A stretch of DNA of 64,000 nucleotides from Actinomadura luzonensis (GCF_022664455.2 NZ_JAKRKC020000002.1:310001-374000), one strand, 5' to 3'. Positions 7,455 through 15,959 are shown, counted from the stretch's first letter. Notes: generated by a model from the sequence alone, not told the origin. Program-made: numbers and translations.

Positions 7455-9076
7455 GGCCGCTCCTTGGCGCGCAGGACGTCGGAGAAGTCGCGGGTCTCGA
7501 CCTCGCCGGCGGGCGTGCCCCGCTCGGTCAGCCGGAGACAGTCGTCGACGGCGCCGAGGATGAGACCGGCCAGGCGGCTCGTGCGCTCCGGCGCGCAGTA
7601 GGCGTCGGCCGCGCTGAGCGCGCTCTGCTGGAGAAGACCCTCACGCAGCAGCCGCCCGGCCAGCAGCACGACGCGCTCGCGGGCGGGGAAGGTGGCGGTG
7701 CCGACCAGCTCGGCCAGCGCGGAGAGCCGGTCCGCCTCCGCGAGCAGGCCCGCCACCCTGGTCCGCGCCACCACCCAGTCCCGCCTGCCGTTCCTGGCGT
7801 GCCAGGCGGCCAGCGCGGCGGCGTCCCGTGAGAACGAGCCGCTCCACGACACGGCCGGGTAGTGGCGGGCGTAGGCGAGGTCGCGGTCGAGGCTCCACAC
7901 CGCCCGCACGAAGCGCTGGGTGTGCGTGGTGACCGGCTCGGTCAGGTCGCCGCCCGGTGGTGAGACCGCGCCGATGATCGTCACGGAGCCGGGCCTGCCG
8001 CCGAGCGTGGTGACCAGGCCGGCCCGTTCGTAGAAGGCGGCGATGGCCGACGCCAGGTCGGCCGGGTACCCCTCCTCGGCCGGTAGCGCGCCGCCGCGGG
8101 AGGCGAACTCGCGGCGCGCCTCGGCCCAGCGGGAGGTCGAGTCGGCGATCACGACGGCGTCGTAGCCCATGTCGCGGAAGTGCTCGGCCACGGTCACCCC
8201 GGTGTAGACGCTCGCCTCGCGGGCCATCATCGGCATGTTGGAGGTGTTGGCGATCACGACGGTGCGGTCCAGCAGCCGCCCCCCGGTACGCGGGTCGGCC
8301 AGCTCACGCAGCTCGGCTAGCACGTCGGCCATCTCGTTGCCGCGCTCGCCGCAGCCGATGTAGACCACCACGTCGGCGTCGCACCACTTGGCGATCTGCT
8401 GCAGCAGCACGGTCTTGCCGGTGCCGAACCCGCCGGGCACCGCCACGGTCCCGCCCCGCCGCACCGGGAGCAGCAGGTCGATGACCCGTTGCCCGGTGAT
8501 GAGCGGAACCTGCTCGTCCAGCCTGTCCCGGTACGGCAGCCCGCGGCGCACCGGCCAGAGCCATTCCATGGTGACGTCCCGGCCGCCCACGGTCGCCACG
8601 GGCGCGTCCGCCGCGTAGCGGCCCTCGGGGCGGACGGCCGTGACCGTGCCGCCCGGAGACCGGACGAGGTAGGGGAGCGTGCCCGCGCCCGACACGGCGC
8701 CGATCGGCGTGCCCGGGGCGACGGGCGTGCCCTCCGGCACCGACGGCCGGAAGGGCCACAGCCGCCGCTCGGACGTCCGCAGAAGCGACGGCTCCAGCCA
8801 CATGCCTGTCCCGTCGAGCGGGCGCAGCAGGCCGTCGAAGATCCCGCCCAGCAGGTGCGGGCCCAGCCTGGCCGACAACGGGGCGCCCAACGACGCGACG
8901 CGGGCGCCGGGCCGGAGCCCGCCGGTGTACTCGTAGGCCTGGACGGTCGCGTGCTCGCCGGCCAGTGCCACGATCTCGCCGGGAACACCGCCGACGTCCA
9001 CCAGTTCGAACATGGCGGCCCCGTCGAGGCCGTCCACCTCGACCAGCGGCCCGTTGACCCGCGTCACTGCCGCCAC
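7451..9076 (-). CDS. ntpA: A/V-type ATPase catalytic subunit A
   Basis: A 541-residue catalytic ATPase subunit. Residues ~215-225 hold the P-loop GGFGTGKT, followed by YIGCGERGNEMADVL; the catalytic-face block VIADSTSRWAEARREF and PAEEGYPADLASAIAAFYERAG are intact, as is the A-specific non-homologous insert after residue ~100. It is shorter than the ~580-590 residues of many A subunits, mostly at the C terminus. The GTG start overlaps the subunit E stop by 13 bases. All catalytic residues that I can place are present, so it should be active. Confidence 0.96.
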   Translation of the reverse strand: MAAVTRVNGPLVEVDGLDGAAMFELVDVGGVPGEIVALAGEHATVQAYEYTGGLRPGARVASLGAPLSARLGPHLLGGIFDGLLRPLDGTGMWLEPSLLRTSERRLWPFRPSVPEGTPVAPGTPIGAVSGAGTLPYLVRSPGGTVTAVRPEGRYAADAPVATVGGRDVTMEWLWPVRRGLPYRDRLDEQVPLITGQRVIDLLLPVRRGGTVAVPGGFGTGKTVLLQQIAKWCDADVVVYIGCGERGNEMADVLAELRELADPRTGGRLLDRTVVIANTSNMPMMAREASVYTGVTVAEHFRDMGYDAVVIADSTSRWAEARREFASRGGALPAEEGYPADLASAIAAFYERAGLVTTLGGRPGSVTIIGAVSPPGGDLTEPVTTHTQRFVRAVWSLDRDLAYARHYPAVSWSGSFSRDAAALAAWHARNGRRDWVVARTRVAGLLAEADRLSALAELVGTATFPARERVVLLAGRLLREGLLQQSALSAADAYCAPERTSRLAGLILGAVDDCLRLTERGTPAGEVETRDFSDVLRAKERP

Positions 9077-9558
9077 AGCCGTTCCACCTCCGCCCCCAGC
9101 TCGTCGATCGCCTGGCCGGCCAGCGTGGGCAGGCCGGCGTCGACGCGGCGGCCCGGCGCCTGCCCGACGAACCCGCCGTCGGGGTGCTCGCGCACGGTCC
9201 CGTCCTCGCCGAGCCGGTCGCGCACCAGGCGGCGGAGCCGCTGCAGCAGCGCCTGATCGTCGCGCAGGACGCGTGCCGCCGCGGCGGCACGCGACCGCAG
9301 CTCCTCCAGCGCGTCCCCTTGCGCGGCCAGCACCAGCCGGCGCGCCTCGCGTTCGGCCTTGACGCGCTCCGCCTTGTCCTCGGCGGCGGCCTGCGCCAGG
9401 CCCTCCGCGCGGGCGGCCGCCAGGAGCTCGCCGGCCTCCCGCCGGGCGGCGGCGACGCGCCCGGCGGCCTGCTCCTCCGTCCGCGACCGCACCTGCGCCG
9501 CCTCCTGGCGGGCCGCGCGCAGGAGCTCCGCCCGCAGCGGCGCGATCGCCTCGGTCAC
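9064..9558 (-). CDS. ntpE: A/V-type ATPase subunit E (peripheral stalk)
   Basis: A 164-residue peripheral-stalk subunit. An Ala/Arg/Glu-rich helix (residues ~5-100, RAELLRAARQEAAQVRSRTEEQ) leads to a C-terminal globular domain (EDGTVREHPDGGFVGQAPGR) that would bind the top of the head. I chose GTG at 9558 because GGAG lies 8 bases upstream and the product then begins like other E subunits. ATG at 9591 and GTG at 9654 are possible, but they add a Gly/Arg stretch that reads like an imperfect DNA repeat. The 3' end overlaps subunit A. Confidence 0.82.
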   Translation of the reverse strand: MTEAIAPLRAELLRAARQEAAQVRSRTEEQAAGRVAAARREAGELLAAARAEGLAQAAAEDKAERVKAEREARRLVLAAQGDALEELRSRAAAAARVLRDDQALLQRLRRLVRDRLGEDGTVREHPDGGFVGQAPGRRVDAGLPTLAGQAIDELGAEVERLWRQ

Positions 9559-9679
9559 GCCCCCGGCTCCGCCGTCGCGTCCGGCGTTCATCCGCCCGCC
9601 CCCGCCCTCGCGTCCGGCCTTCGTCCGCCTGCCCCCGCCCCCGCTCCGGTCCACGCGTCGGGCGGCGCGATCCGGCGCA

Positions 9680-10021
9680 TCACGCCCTGCCGATCAGGAT
9701 GATCCCGATGACCAGCCCGTAGATGGCGATGCCCTCGGCCAGGCCGACGATGACGATGGCGCGGCCGAACAGCTCCGGCCGCTCGCTCAGCGCCGCCAGC
9801 GCGGCGGCGCCGGTGTAGGCGACCGCCACGCCGGCCCCGACGCACGAGCCCGCCACCGCGATGGCGGCGCCCAGCAGCGCGGCCCAGTTCGCCCCGGCGG
9901 GCTGCGCGGCGGCATCGGCGCCGGCCGCCGTGCCGGTCAGCGCCATGATCAGGAGCGTGACGGCGAGCAGGACGAGGACAGAGGAGACGGCGAGGACGCC
10001 TCGCCTGAACCAGACGGACAT
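9680..10021 (-). CDS. ntpK: A/V-type ATPase proteolipid subunit K (c-ring)
   Basis: A 113-residue membrane proteolipid. Residues ~8-30 are hydrophobic (possible signal or extra helix), followed by the two c-subunit helices: ~48-78 (GAAIAVAGSCVGAGVAVAYTG) and ~87-111. The ion-carrying glutamate is visible in IVGLAEGIAIYGLVIG on the second helix. It is one hairpin, not the duplicated form. The reading frame starts inside the end of the subunit I gene (73-base overlap in another frame). It forms the rotating ring that carries H+ or Na+; ion specificity cannot be read reliably here. Confidence 0.92.
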   Translation of the reverse strand: MSVWFRRGVLAVSSVLVLLAVTLLIMALTGTAAGADAAAQPAGANWAALLGAAIAVAGSCVGAGVAVAYTGAAALAALSERPELFGRAIVIVGLAEGIAIYGLVIGIILIGRA

Positions 10022-11244
10022 GCCGATCCCTCCAACGGGACGTGCCAGGGACGGAACGGCCGCCCCTCGGCTCGGAAGACGCGCGAGAACAGCTCGTAGT
10101 ACTCCAGGCGCAGCGCCTGGATGGCGACGACCAGGCCCTCCAGGGCGAAGGCGACCGTGTTGCCCAGCAGGAACACCACGACGGCAGCCGGGGAGGGCCA
10201 CAGCCCGGCGGTGCCCTCCCACACGATCGCGCCGATGGCGGCGTGCGTGAGCCCGAAGGCGGCCAGCCGGGCGAACGACGCCACGTTCGAGCCGAGGCTG
10301 ACGATCACGTCGAACAGCTCCATCACCGCCTGCGTGACCCCGCCGCCCTCGGCCAGGAACCCCGCGAAAGCCAGCCCGAGCCCGGCCACCGCCAGCACGG
10401 CCCCGGTGGTCAGCAGCGGTGCCACGCCGAGGAACCAGCCGCCCGCGGCCAGGCCGAGGCCGAGGAACGCGGCCGCGCCCGCGATGCCCGAGCGGGCGTA
10501 CAGCGCCAGCGGCCAGCCGCCCTCGCGCCACCGGTTGACGCTGCCCAGCAGGTACGCTCCGCCGAGCAGCACGCCGCCGGCGCCGAGCGCGGCCAGCAGC
10601 AGCGGGATCGGCTCGGCCAGCGGCTCCAGCCAGAGCACCGGCACCAGCCCGGTGGGGCCGAAGAACTCGCCGTACAGCAGCCCGAACACCACACTGGTCA
10701 ACCCCGCCCCCGCCGCGAACGGCCACATCCGGCGCAGACGCGGCCACCGGCCCGACAGCAGCAGCCCCGCCAGAGCGAGCAGCAGCAGCCCGTGCCCGGC
10801 GTCGCCGAACATCATGCCGAACATCAGCACGTACACGGCCATGGCCGAGGGAGCGGGATCGACGTCCGCGTACGGCACCGCCCCGTACGTCTCCACCAGC
10901 GGATTGATCGACCCGCGCAGCCCGCCGGAGCGCAGCAGCGACGGCGGCTCCACGCCGCGCGGGCGCGGCAGCGGCACCACCACGCCGCCCAGCGGGGCCA
11001 GCCGCTCCGCCAGCACGGCCACGGCCGGCTGCGGCGTCCAACCGGGCAGCGCCGCCACCCCGTCACGGACCACCGCCGCCTCCGCGTACCCGTCCAGATC
11101 CAGGCCGCCCTCGAACTCCACGCATCCGGCGTCGCCCACCTGGGCGAGCACCTGCCGCATGCGGGAGCGCGGCGCCGCCACGGCCACCCGCGACATCCGC
11201 ACCGGACGCCACCCGGCCCTCGCCTCATGCCGGCGCATCGTCAT
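9949..11244 (-). CDS. ntpI: A/V-type ATPase subunit I (stator membrane subunit)
   Basis: A 431-residue subunit I/a-type stator. The soluble N-terminal half is short (~150 residues), then come about seven membrane helices beginning with VYVLMFGMMFGDAGHGLLLL, the subunit I signature, and FGLLYGEFFG. The essential arginine region is LGSNVASFARLAAFGLTHAAI. It forms the ion half-channels against the c-ring. Start: second of two adjacent ATGs, six bases after GGAG. The recognisable family C terminus (RPFRPWHVPLEG) is followed by ~25 Ser/Pro-rich residues read out of frame through the subunit K start; a lost stop codon or small frameshift may explain this. Confidence 0.88.
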   Translation of the reverse strand: MTMRRHEARAGWRPVRMSRVAVAAPRSRMRQVLAQVGDAGCVEFEGGLDLDGYAEAAVVRDGVAALPGWTPQPAVAVLAERLAPLGGVVVPLPRPRGVEPPSLLRSGGLRGSINPLVETYGAVPYADVDPAPSAMAVYVLMFGMMFGDAGHGLLLLALAGLLLSGRWPRLRRMWPFAAGAGLTSVVFGLLYGEFFGPTGLVPVLWLEPLAEPIPLLLAALGAGGVLLGGAYLLGSVNRWREGGWPLALYARSGIAGAAAFLGLGLAAGGWFLGVAPLLTTGAVLAVAGLGLAFAGFLAEGGGVTQAVMELFDVIVSLGSNVASFARLAAFGLTHAAIGAIVWEGTAGLWPSPAAVVVFLLGNTVAFALEGLVVAIQALRLEYYELFSRVFRAEGRPFRPWHVPLEGSACPSGSGEASSPSPLSSSCSPSRS

Positions 11245-12124
11245 CATCCGCTCCGCGCGCGAGACGGGCCAGCGCGGCCCGCGTCCGCCAGGCGTCGGCG
11301 GCCAGCACGGCCAGCGCGCCGACGACCGGTTCGAGCCGGAACCCCGATCCGGCCAGCAGGGCCCGGCCGTCGCGATCGATGCGCTGCCAGCAGCGGACCT
11401 CGCCGCGCCAGAGCTCATCCGGCCCGTCCAGCCCTTCGAGCGCCCAGGACGCCGCCACGGGCAGGCCGGCGGCCAGGTCCTGAAGCGACGGCGCAGCCGC
11501 TGCCCCGGCTCCGAGCAGCCCCGCGGCACGGGCTGACGCCTGCGGGTTCAGCTCACGCCGCTCCAGGAAGCGTTCCCTGGCCACGAGCAGCGCCGCCGCC
11601 CCGGCCGCCCACGGCGCCGCCGGGTCGAGCGTGTCCGCCACCCGCGCCGCCCAGGACAGGCGCATGCCGAGCTGGACGTCCCGCGGACCGTCCCCGCCGG
11701 GATCGCCCCAGGCGGAGGAGGCGAGCGCCGCGCGGAGCGCCTGCGGAGTGGCGGCACGGCTCAACCGGGACCACGACGTGCCGAGCGCCCCCAGGTCGAA
11801 CGGCGCTTCCGCGCCGCCGAGCAGGGCGTCGACGTTGGCGATCTCGAACCAGCGGGCCAGCAGCCGCAGCACGTCCGCCCCCTGACGGGGCACCCATCCG
11901 GCCAGCACCCGCGTGTGCCACAGCAGCGTGGCCGCCACGGCGTGCTGGGCCTGCGCGGGGTCCAGGCCGGGCCGGACGTCGTGACCGTAGGGACCGGTGG
12001 ACAAGGTGGCGACGGCGGCCTCGAAGCTCTCGGCCCGCGCGAGCCGCCGGGCCCCGGCCTCGCCCAGCCGGCGCCGCACCAGAGCCCTCGCCCTGGTCGC
12101 GCCCGCGACCCAGGCCCCGCTCAC
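11225..12124 (-). CDS. ntpC: A/V-type ATPase subunit C (AC39/d-like)
   Basis: A 299-residue all-helical funnel subunit that links the central stalk to the c-ring. The family blocks include LLARWFEIANVDALL (V-ATPase C/AC39 signature), RRELNPQASA and a C-terminal LEPVVGALAVLAADAWRTR. It starts with GTG four bases inside the preceding stalk gene's stop and overlaps subunit I by about 20 bases. Position and overlaps fix it in the ATPase operon. Sequence conservation in this subunit is generally low, so identification rests on both pattern and context. Confidence 0.85.
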   Translation of the reverse strand: MSGAWVAGATRARALVRRRLGEAGARRLARAESFEAAVATLSTGPYGHDVRPGLDPAQAQHAVAATLLWHTRVLAGWVPRQGADVLRLLARWFEIANVDALLGGAEAPFDLGALGTSWSRLSRAATPQALRAALASSAWGDPGGDGPRDVQLGMRLSWAARVADTLDPAAPWAAGAAALLVARERFLERRELNPQASARAAGLLGAGAAAAPSLQDLAAGLPVAASWALEGLDGPDELWRGEVRCWQRIDRDGRALLAGSGFRLEPVVGALAVLAADAWRTRAALARLARGADDDDAPA

Positions 12125-12552
12125 GGCCCGGCCCCCAGCGCGCGGATCCGGTCGAGCACCTGCTCGACGAGGTGCGGCAGCCGGGTTCGGGCACGTTCGC
12201 GGATGGTCTGGGCGGTATGCCGCGCCTGGTCCAGCAGGGCCTGGTTCTCGGCGATCGTCCGGCCTCGGGCCAGCGCGGAGGCGTCGGCGCGGGCGGCGGC
12301 CGTACGGGATCGCGCGTCGGCGAGGATGGACCCGCAGCGCTCGCGCGCCCGCCGTTCCGTCTCGCGAGCGTCCGCGGCCGCCTGCTCACGCAGGTCCGAG
12401 CAGGCCCGCACGGTCTCCGCCAGCGCGGCGAAGACGGGCTCGAGCTCGGCTTCCCGATCGGCGCGGAGATCGGCGGGCACGCCCGCCGGTGCCGCGGCGC
12501 CCGGCACTCCCGCCGGGCGGAACCGGCCGGCGAACTCCCGCAGTCGTGCCAT
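12121..12552 (-). CDS. A/V-type ATPase subunit G/H-like stalk protein
   Basis: A 143-residue, mainly alpha-helical protein with a long Ala/Arg/Glu coiled coil from residue ~40 to ~125 (ADARETERRARERCGSILAD). It is the first subunit gene of the ATPase operon, the position of the small peripheral-stalk subunit (NtpF in Enterococcus hirae) that pairs with subunit E. A clear GGAGG lies six bases before the ATG. The first 30 residues are Pro/Ala-rich and unusual. Identification depends on helical character and operon position. Confidence 0.7.
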   Translation of the reverse strand: MARLREFAGRFRPAGVPGAAAPAGVPADLRADREAELEPVFAALAETVRACSDLREQAAADARETERRARERCGSILADARSRTAAARADASALARGRTIAENQALLDQARHTAQTIRERARTRLPHLVEQVLDRIRALGAGP

Positions 12553-12565
12553 GACGGACCTCCCC

Positions 12566-13006
12566 TCACCCGCTCGGGCCGCCCGGCGGCCTACGACCGG
12601 GGACCACCAGGACCGGCTGGTCGGCGAACTCGATGACGGCGGCCGCCGCACCGGGGCGCGCGTCGTCCGGGATGCCGACGACCACGAGGTCCGCCTCCCA
12701 GGACCGGGCCTCCGCCAGCACGCATTCGACCGGTCCGCCGCCTCTGAGCGTGGTCCGGGCCGTGACGCCCGCGTCGCGGGCGAGCTCGGACACCACCCGC
12801 AGCACGTTCTCGGCCGAGACCTCCCTGCGGCGGGCGACGTCGCGAGCGGTGGAGACCCTGCCGACGGCGTCCGTCAGCACGTGGTCCTCGACCGCGTGCA
12901 GCACCCGCAGCTCCGCCCGCGTGGCGGCGGCGAGGGCGACGGCCAGCCGGGCCGCCTTCAGCGCCGTCGGCGAGTCGTCGACGGCGAGCAGAATCCTCCT
13001 GATCAT
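12566..13006 (-). CDS. Universal stress protein (single domain)
   Basis: A 146-residue UspA-fold protein. It opens IRRILLAVDDSPTALKAARLA (first strand and Asp) and ends ADLVVVGIPDDARPGAAAAV...PVLVVPGR. The ATP-binding loop normally reads G-2x-G-9x-G-S/T; here it is replaced by GIPDDARPGAAAAV, so ATP binding is doubtful and it may belong to the non-nucleotide-binding Usp class. Only 13 bases separate its stop from the first ATPase gene, so it is probably the leading gene of that operon, under the DosR-like box at 13063-13078. Ribosome site GGAAGGGGG precedes the ATG. Confidence 0.87.
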   Translation of the reverse strand: MIRRILLAVDDSPTALKAARLAVALAAATRAELRVLHAVEDHVLTDAVGRVSTARDVARRREVSAENVLRVVSELARDAGVTARTTLRGGGPVECVLAEARSWEADLVVVGIPDDARPGAAAAVIEFADQPVLVVPGRRPPGGPSG

Positions 13007-13062
13007 GGCGCCCCCTTCCCGCCGGCCTGACTCCAGCTTCACGCGCCGGGTGGTACGGGAGG

Positions 13063-13078
13063 AGGGCAGAAAGTCTTC
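13063..13078 (-). promoter_or_regulatory. DosR-like box upstream of stress protein/ATPase operon
   Basis: On the minus strand it reads GAAGACTTTCTGCCCT, matching the block's ACTTTCAGCCCT core except one base. It lies 57 bases before the stress protein ATG and would drive the nine-gene ATPase operon. Confidence 0.5.
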
Positions 13079-13084
13079 GCGGGC

Positions 13085-13100
13085 GGGCCGAAAGGCCCCC
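13085..13100. promoter_or_regulatory. Palindromic DosR-like box between divergent operons
   Basis: GGGCCGAAAGGCCCCC; its reverse complement begins GGGGGCCTTTCGGCCC, close to the block's consensus. It is a near-perfect palindrome centred between the ATPase operon and the SPFH gene and could serve both. Confidence 0.45.
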
Positions 13101-13136
13101 GTGCGCACGCGCGCGGGGCATCCGCCCTGGGCGGGC

Positions 13137-13151
13137 GGGACGTTCGCCTCT
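13137..13151 (+). promoter_or_regulatory. DosR-like box upstream of SPFH gene
   Basis: GGGACGTTCGCCTCT, sister of the site at 3741-3755. Applying the 38-base offset seen at 1369 and 16026 puts the start-site element near 13175, which favours the GTG start at 13211 for the SPFH gene over an ATG at 13178. Confidence 0.4.
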
Positions 13152-13210
13152 GGTCCGGGACGGGGCGTGGGCCGAGGATGAAGGGAAGCCCAACGAAGGG
13201 GGCGACGGTC

Positions 13211-13999
13211 GTGCCCAATCTCGGAATCGCCATCGTGCGGCAGTACGAGCGTGGCGTCGTGTTCCGGCTCGGCCAGGTGCGTGACGTGCGCGAGCCAGGG
13301 CTGCGGTTCATGATCCCGCTGGTCGACCGGATGCGGAAGATCAGCATGCGCACGGTCACCCTGCCGGTGCCGTCCCAGCAGGTCATCACCCGCGACAACG
13401 TGTCCATCGGAGTGGCGGCGGTGGCCTACTTCCGGCGGGTGGACCCGGTGAAGTCGATCGTCGAGATCGAGAACGTGGTCGCCGCGGTCAGCCAGATCGC
13501 CCAGACGACGGTCAGGAACGTCGTCGGCCGTTCGCTGCTGGACACCGTGCTCACCGACACCGAGACGCTGAACGAGTCCATCAAGGACATCCTTGACAAG
13601 ATCACCCAGCAGTGGGGTGTCTTCGTGCACCTGGTGGAGCTGAAGGACATCGAGCTGCCTCAGTCGATGCAGCGGGCGATGGCCCGCCAGGCCGAGGCCG
13701 AGCGGGAGAAGCGCGCGAAGATCATCGCGGCGGAGGGGGAGGCGCTGTCGGCCGGGCGGCTGGCCGAGGCCGCCGACGTGATCGCGGCCCACCCGATCGC
13801 CCTGCAACTGCGCAACCTGCAGGTGCTGGGCGAGATCGCCGTCGAGCGCAACTCCACGATCGTGTTCCCCGCGCAGTTCCTGACCAGCGTGGAGGCGCTG
13901 GCCCGGTTCGCCGAGCAGCAGCACGCCCAGGCCGGGCGGCGACCGGACGAGGCCGCGCAGGTGCAGGTCGCCCGGGCCGCGTCGCCCGCCCGCAACTGA
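13211..13999 (+). CDS. SPFH/stomatin (slipin) family protein
   Basis: A 262-residue SPFH-domain protein. Family blocks are IVRQYERGVVFRLGQVRDVREPGLRF, then VAAVAYFRRVDPVKSIVEIENV, the coiled-coil region ARQAEAEREKRAKIIAAEGE and the C-terminal IVFPAQFL. Slipins normally have an N-terminal membrane hairpin; here the domain begins almost at residue 5, so the hairpin is missing and the protein may be peripheral. Start: GTG with AAGGGGG eight bases upstream; an ATG at 13178 would add 11 residues but no membrane segment. Probable role: membrane-domain organisation under stress. No NfeD partner is adjacent. Confidence 0.85.
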   Translation: MPNLGIAIVRQYERGVVFRLGQVRDVREPGLRFMIPLVDRMRKISMRTVTLPVPSQQVITRDNVSIGVAAVAYFRRVDPVKSIVEIENVVAAVSQIAQTTVRNVVGRSLLDTVLTDTETLNESIKDILDKITQQWGVFVHLVELKDIELPQSMQRAMARQAEAEREKRAKIIAAEGEALSAGRLAEAADVIAAHPIALQLRNLQVLGEIAVERNSTIVFPAQFLTSVEALARFAEQQHAQAGRRPDEAAQVQVARAASPARN

Positions 14000-14017
14000 A
14001 CTCGCCCGTGCCCAACC

Positions 14018-15886
14018 TCATGGGACAGAACAGCCACGCGGCGGGCGCAGCCGCATCGCCGCTGCCTCCTGGCCTTCCACGTGGTGCAGGACCAGGGTGC
14101 CGTCGGTGACGTCGTACCAGCTCAAGGCCGCCCAGAAGCGACGGAACTGGGGTATGACCAGCCGTGTCCCGGCACACGGCCGGCCGCCGGCTTCGTCGAG
14201 CGCCTGCCTGCCGGTCCTGGTCAGCTCGAACTCCGTCATCGCGAGCGCGCCAGGTCCCGCGGTGCCGATGGACAGGAAGCACAACCGGCTCGCGGCGGTG
14301 GTGACGAACGTGGCGGGATCGAAGAGGAACGACTGCATCCACGGCCGGCCGCGCAGCGGGTAACTCCTGGACACCTCGGCGCCGCCGAACCGGCCGGACA
14401 GGGTGACATGCCGTCCCTTGCGTTCGGCGGTCAGCCGGGTGGCCTCATCGGGGACGTCGCAGGTCCAGGCCGTGGTCGTGAGGTCGGGCTCGGAGACGAC
14501 GGTCTCGGTGCGCAGCACCCGGCCGGTGGCGGGGTCGGCGTAGGTGATGCGCCGGAGCCCCAGGGAGGAGAAGCACGTGGTGTCGTAGGTGACGACGGCA
14601 GGTCCGGCGGTGGTGGTCCCCGTGTCGTCGGCATAGGTGAGGATCGCCGGTCCGGCCGGCCGGTACGCGTTCAGCCGGGGAGGAGCGGGAGGCACGTAGT
14701 GGTGCGCCAGACGCCCTCCGGAGAACACGCGGTCGATGTCGCCGACGTTCTCGATGCGGTCCAGGGGGTCGGAGCCGAGCAGCACGACGTCGGCGATGTT
14801 GCCTTCGGCGACGACACCGCGGCCGGCCGACCGGAGGCACTGGGCCGCGTTCCTGGTGACCATGGGAAGGAGGTCGGCGGGAGGGATCCCGGCGGCGGCC
14901 ATGAGACGCAGTTCCTCGTGCAGCGTGCTCGCCGGCAGCGCCCCGACCATGCTGTCGGTCCCCGCGGCGACGCGGACGCCGGCCTGCTGCGCGAGGCGGA
15001 GGTTCCGGCTCGCGTGACCGGTGTGGAGGCGTCCCGCCCAGTCGCGCATCAGGGTGGTGATGTACAGGGTCGGGATCAGCCAGGCACCGGACTCCGCCCA
15101 CCTCCGGAGCACGTCCTGGCCCACGAGGTCTTCCTCGAGCACCCCGTGTTCCAGGGCGTCGACGCCGGCCGCGAGCAGCTCCTCGACATCGCCCTGGTGA
15201 TGGGTGTGAGCGCTGACGGGCAGGCCGAGGCGGTGCGCCTCGTCGATGACGGCCCGCATGACCTCCGGCCGTAGCTTGGCGAGCACGATCCCGTCCGGGC
15301 CGTACCTGCCTCCCTGGTAGACGAGCTTGACGACATCGACGCCGGCGGCGTGCAGCTCCCGGACGGCGTCACGTGCCTGGTCGCCGCTGTCGAGCTGGAT
15401 CACCATGCGCCGGCGCAGCCAGGGATTGTCCTTGCCCACGGTGACCGCCGGATGACCGCCAGGAGCGGTGAGCACCGGCCCGGCCACCACCAGGTGCGGG
15501 CCGGAGATCTCGCCGGCGGCGATCCGGTCGCGCAGCTCCACGACGAGGCCGAGCGGATCGCCCATGCAGCGGATCGAGGTGATCCCGTGGCGCAGGAGCT
15601 CGCGCAGCGCGGGACGCAGCACGAGCTGGAGCTGCGATTCCGCCTGCGGGTTGTTGCGCGCCTGGAGGAAGTCGAGGTGCAGGTGCGCGTCGATCAGTCC
15701 CGGGATCAGCGTCTCGCCGCCGCCGTCGATCACCTGGGCGCCCCGCAGGCGGGCGCGTCCGGCCGTGACAGCCGTGATCCGGCCGCCGGCCAGCGCCACG
15801 TCGGCGTCGTGCAGCTCGGTGCCGTCGCCGGCCACGACGTGGACGTGAGTGATCAGGTAACGGGGAACCTCGGTGGCTCGTGGCAT
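14018..15886 (-). CDS. Amidohydrolase with extra C-terminal domain
   Basis: A 622-residue protein. Residues 1-395 are a metal-dependent amidohydrolase of the imidazolonepropionase/prolidase-like branch: metal motif GLIDAHLHLDF, carboxylated-lysine candidate in DVVKLVYQGGRYG, second-shell HTHH (SAHTHHQGD), EHGVLEEDL and the final Asp in VRVAAGTDSMV. From ~400 to 622 comes a second domain rich in beta strands with several Cys residues that I do not recognise. No signal peptide is present, so it should be cytoplasmic. Two DosR-like boxes precede it (15960-16000). Substrate unknown. Confidence 0.8.
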   Translation of the reverse strand: MPRATEVPRYLITHVHVVAGDGTELHDADVALAGGRITAVTAGRARLRGAQVIDGGGETLIPGLIDAHLHLDFLQARNNPQAESQLQLVLRPALRELLRHGITSIRCMGDPLGLVVELRDRIAAGEISGPHLVVAGPVLTAPGGHPAVTVGKDNPWLRRRMVIQLDSGDQARDAVRELHAAGVDVVKLVYQGGRYGPDGIVLAKLRPEVMRAVIDEAHRLGLPVSAHTHHQGDVEELLAAGVDALEHGVLEEDLVGQDVLRRWAESGAWLIPTLYITTLMRDWAGRLHTGHASRNLRLAQQAGVRVAAGTDSMVGALPASTLHEELRLMAAAGIPPADLLPMVTRNAAQCLRSAGRGVVAEGNIADVVLLGSDPLDRIENVGDIDRVFSGGRLAHHYVPPAPPRLNAYRPAGPAILTYADDTGTTTAGPAVVTYDTTCFSSLGLRRITYADPATGRVLRTETVVSEPDLTTTAWTCDVPDEATRLTAERKGRHVTLSGRFGGAEVSRSYPLRGRPWMQSFLFDPATFVTTAASRLCFLSIGTAGPGALAMTEFELTRTGRQALDEAGGRPCAGTRLVIPQFRRFWAALSWYDVTDGTLVLHHVEGQEAAAMRLRPPRGCSVP

Positions 15887-15959
15887 GACGACTCCTCAGG
15901 CCGCTGTGCCGTACGCGGTACAGCCCGCTTCGCATGCTCGCCGTCCGCCCCGCCTCCCG

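Noticed and set aside
9559..9679. N-terminal extensions of subunit E
   Set aside because: The extra residues come from an imperfect GCCGGACGCGA-type DNA repeat in the gap and do not resemble E subunits; ribosome-site evidence favours the GTG at 9558.
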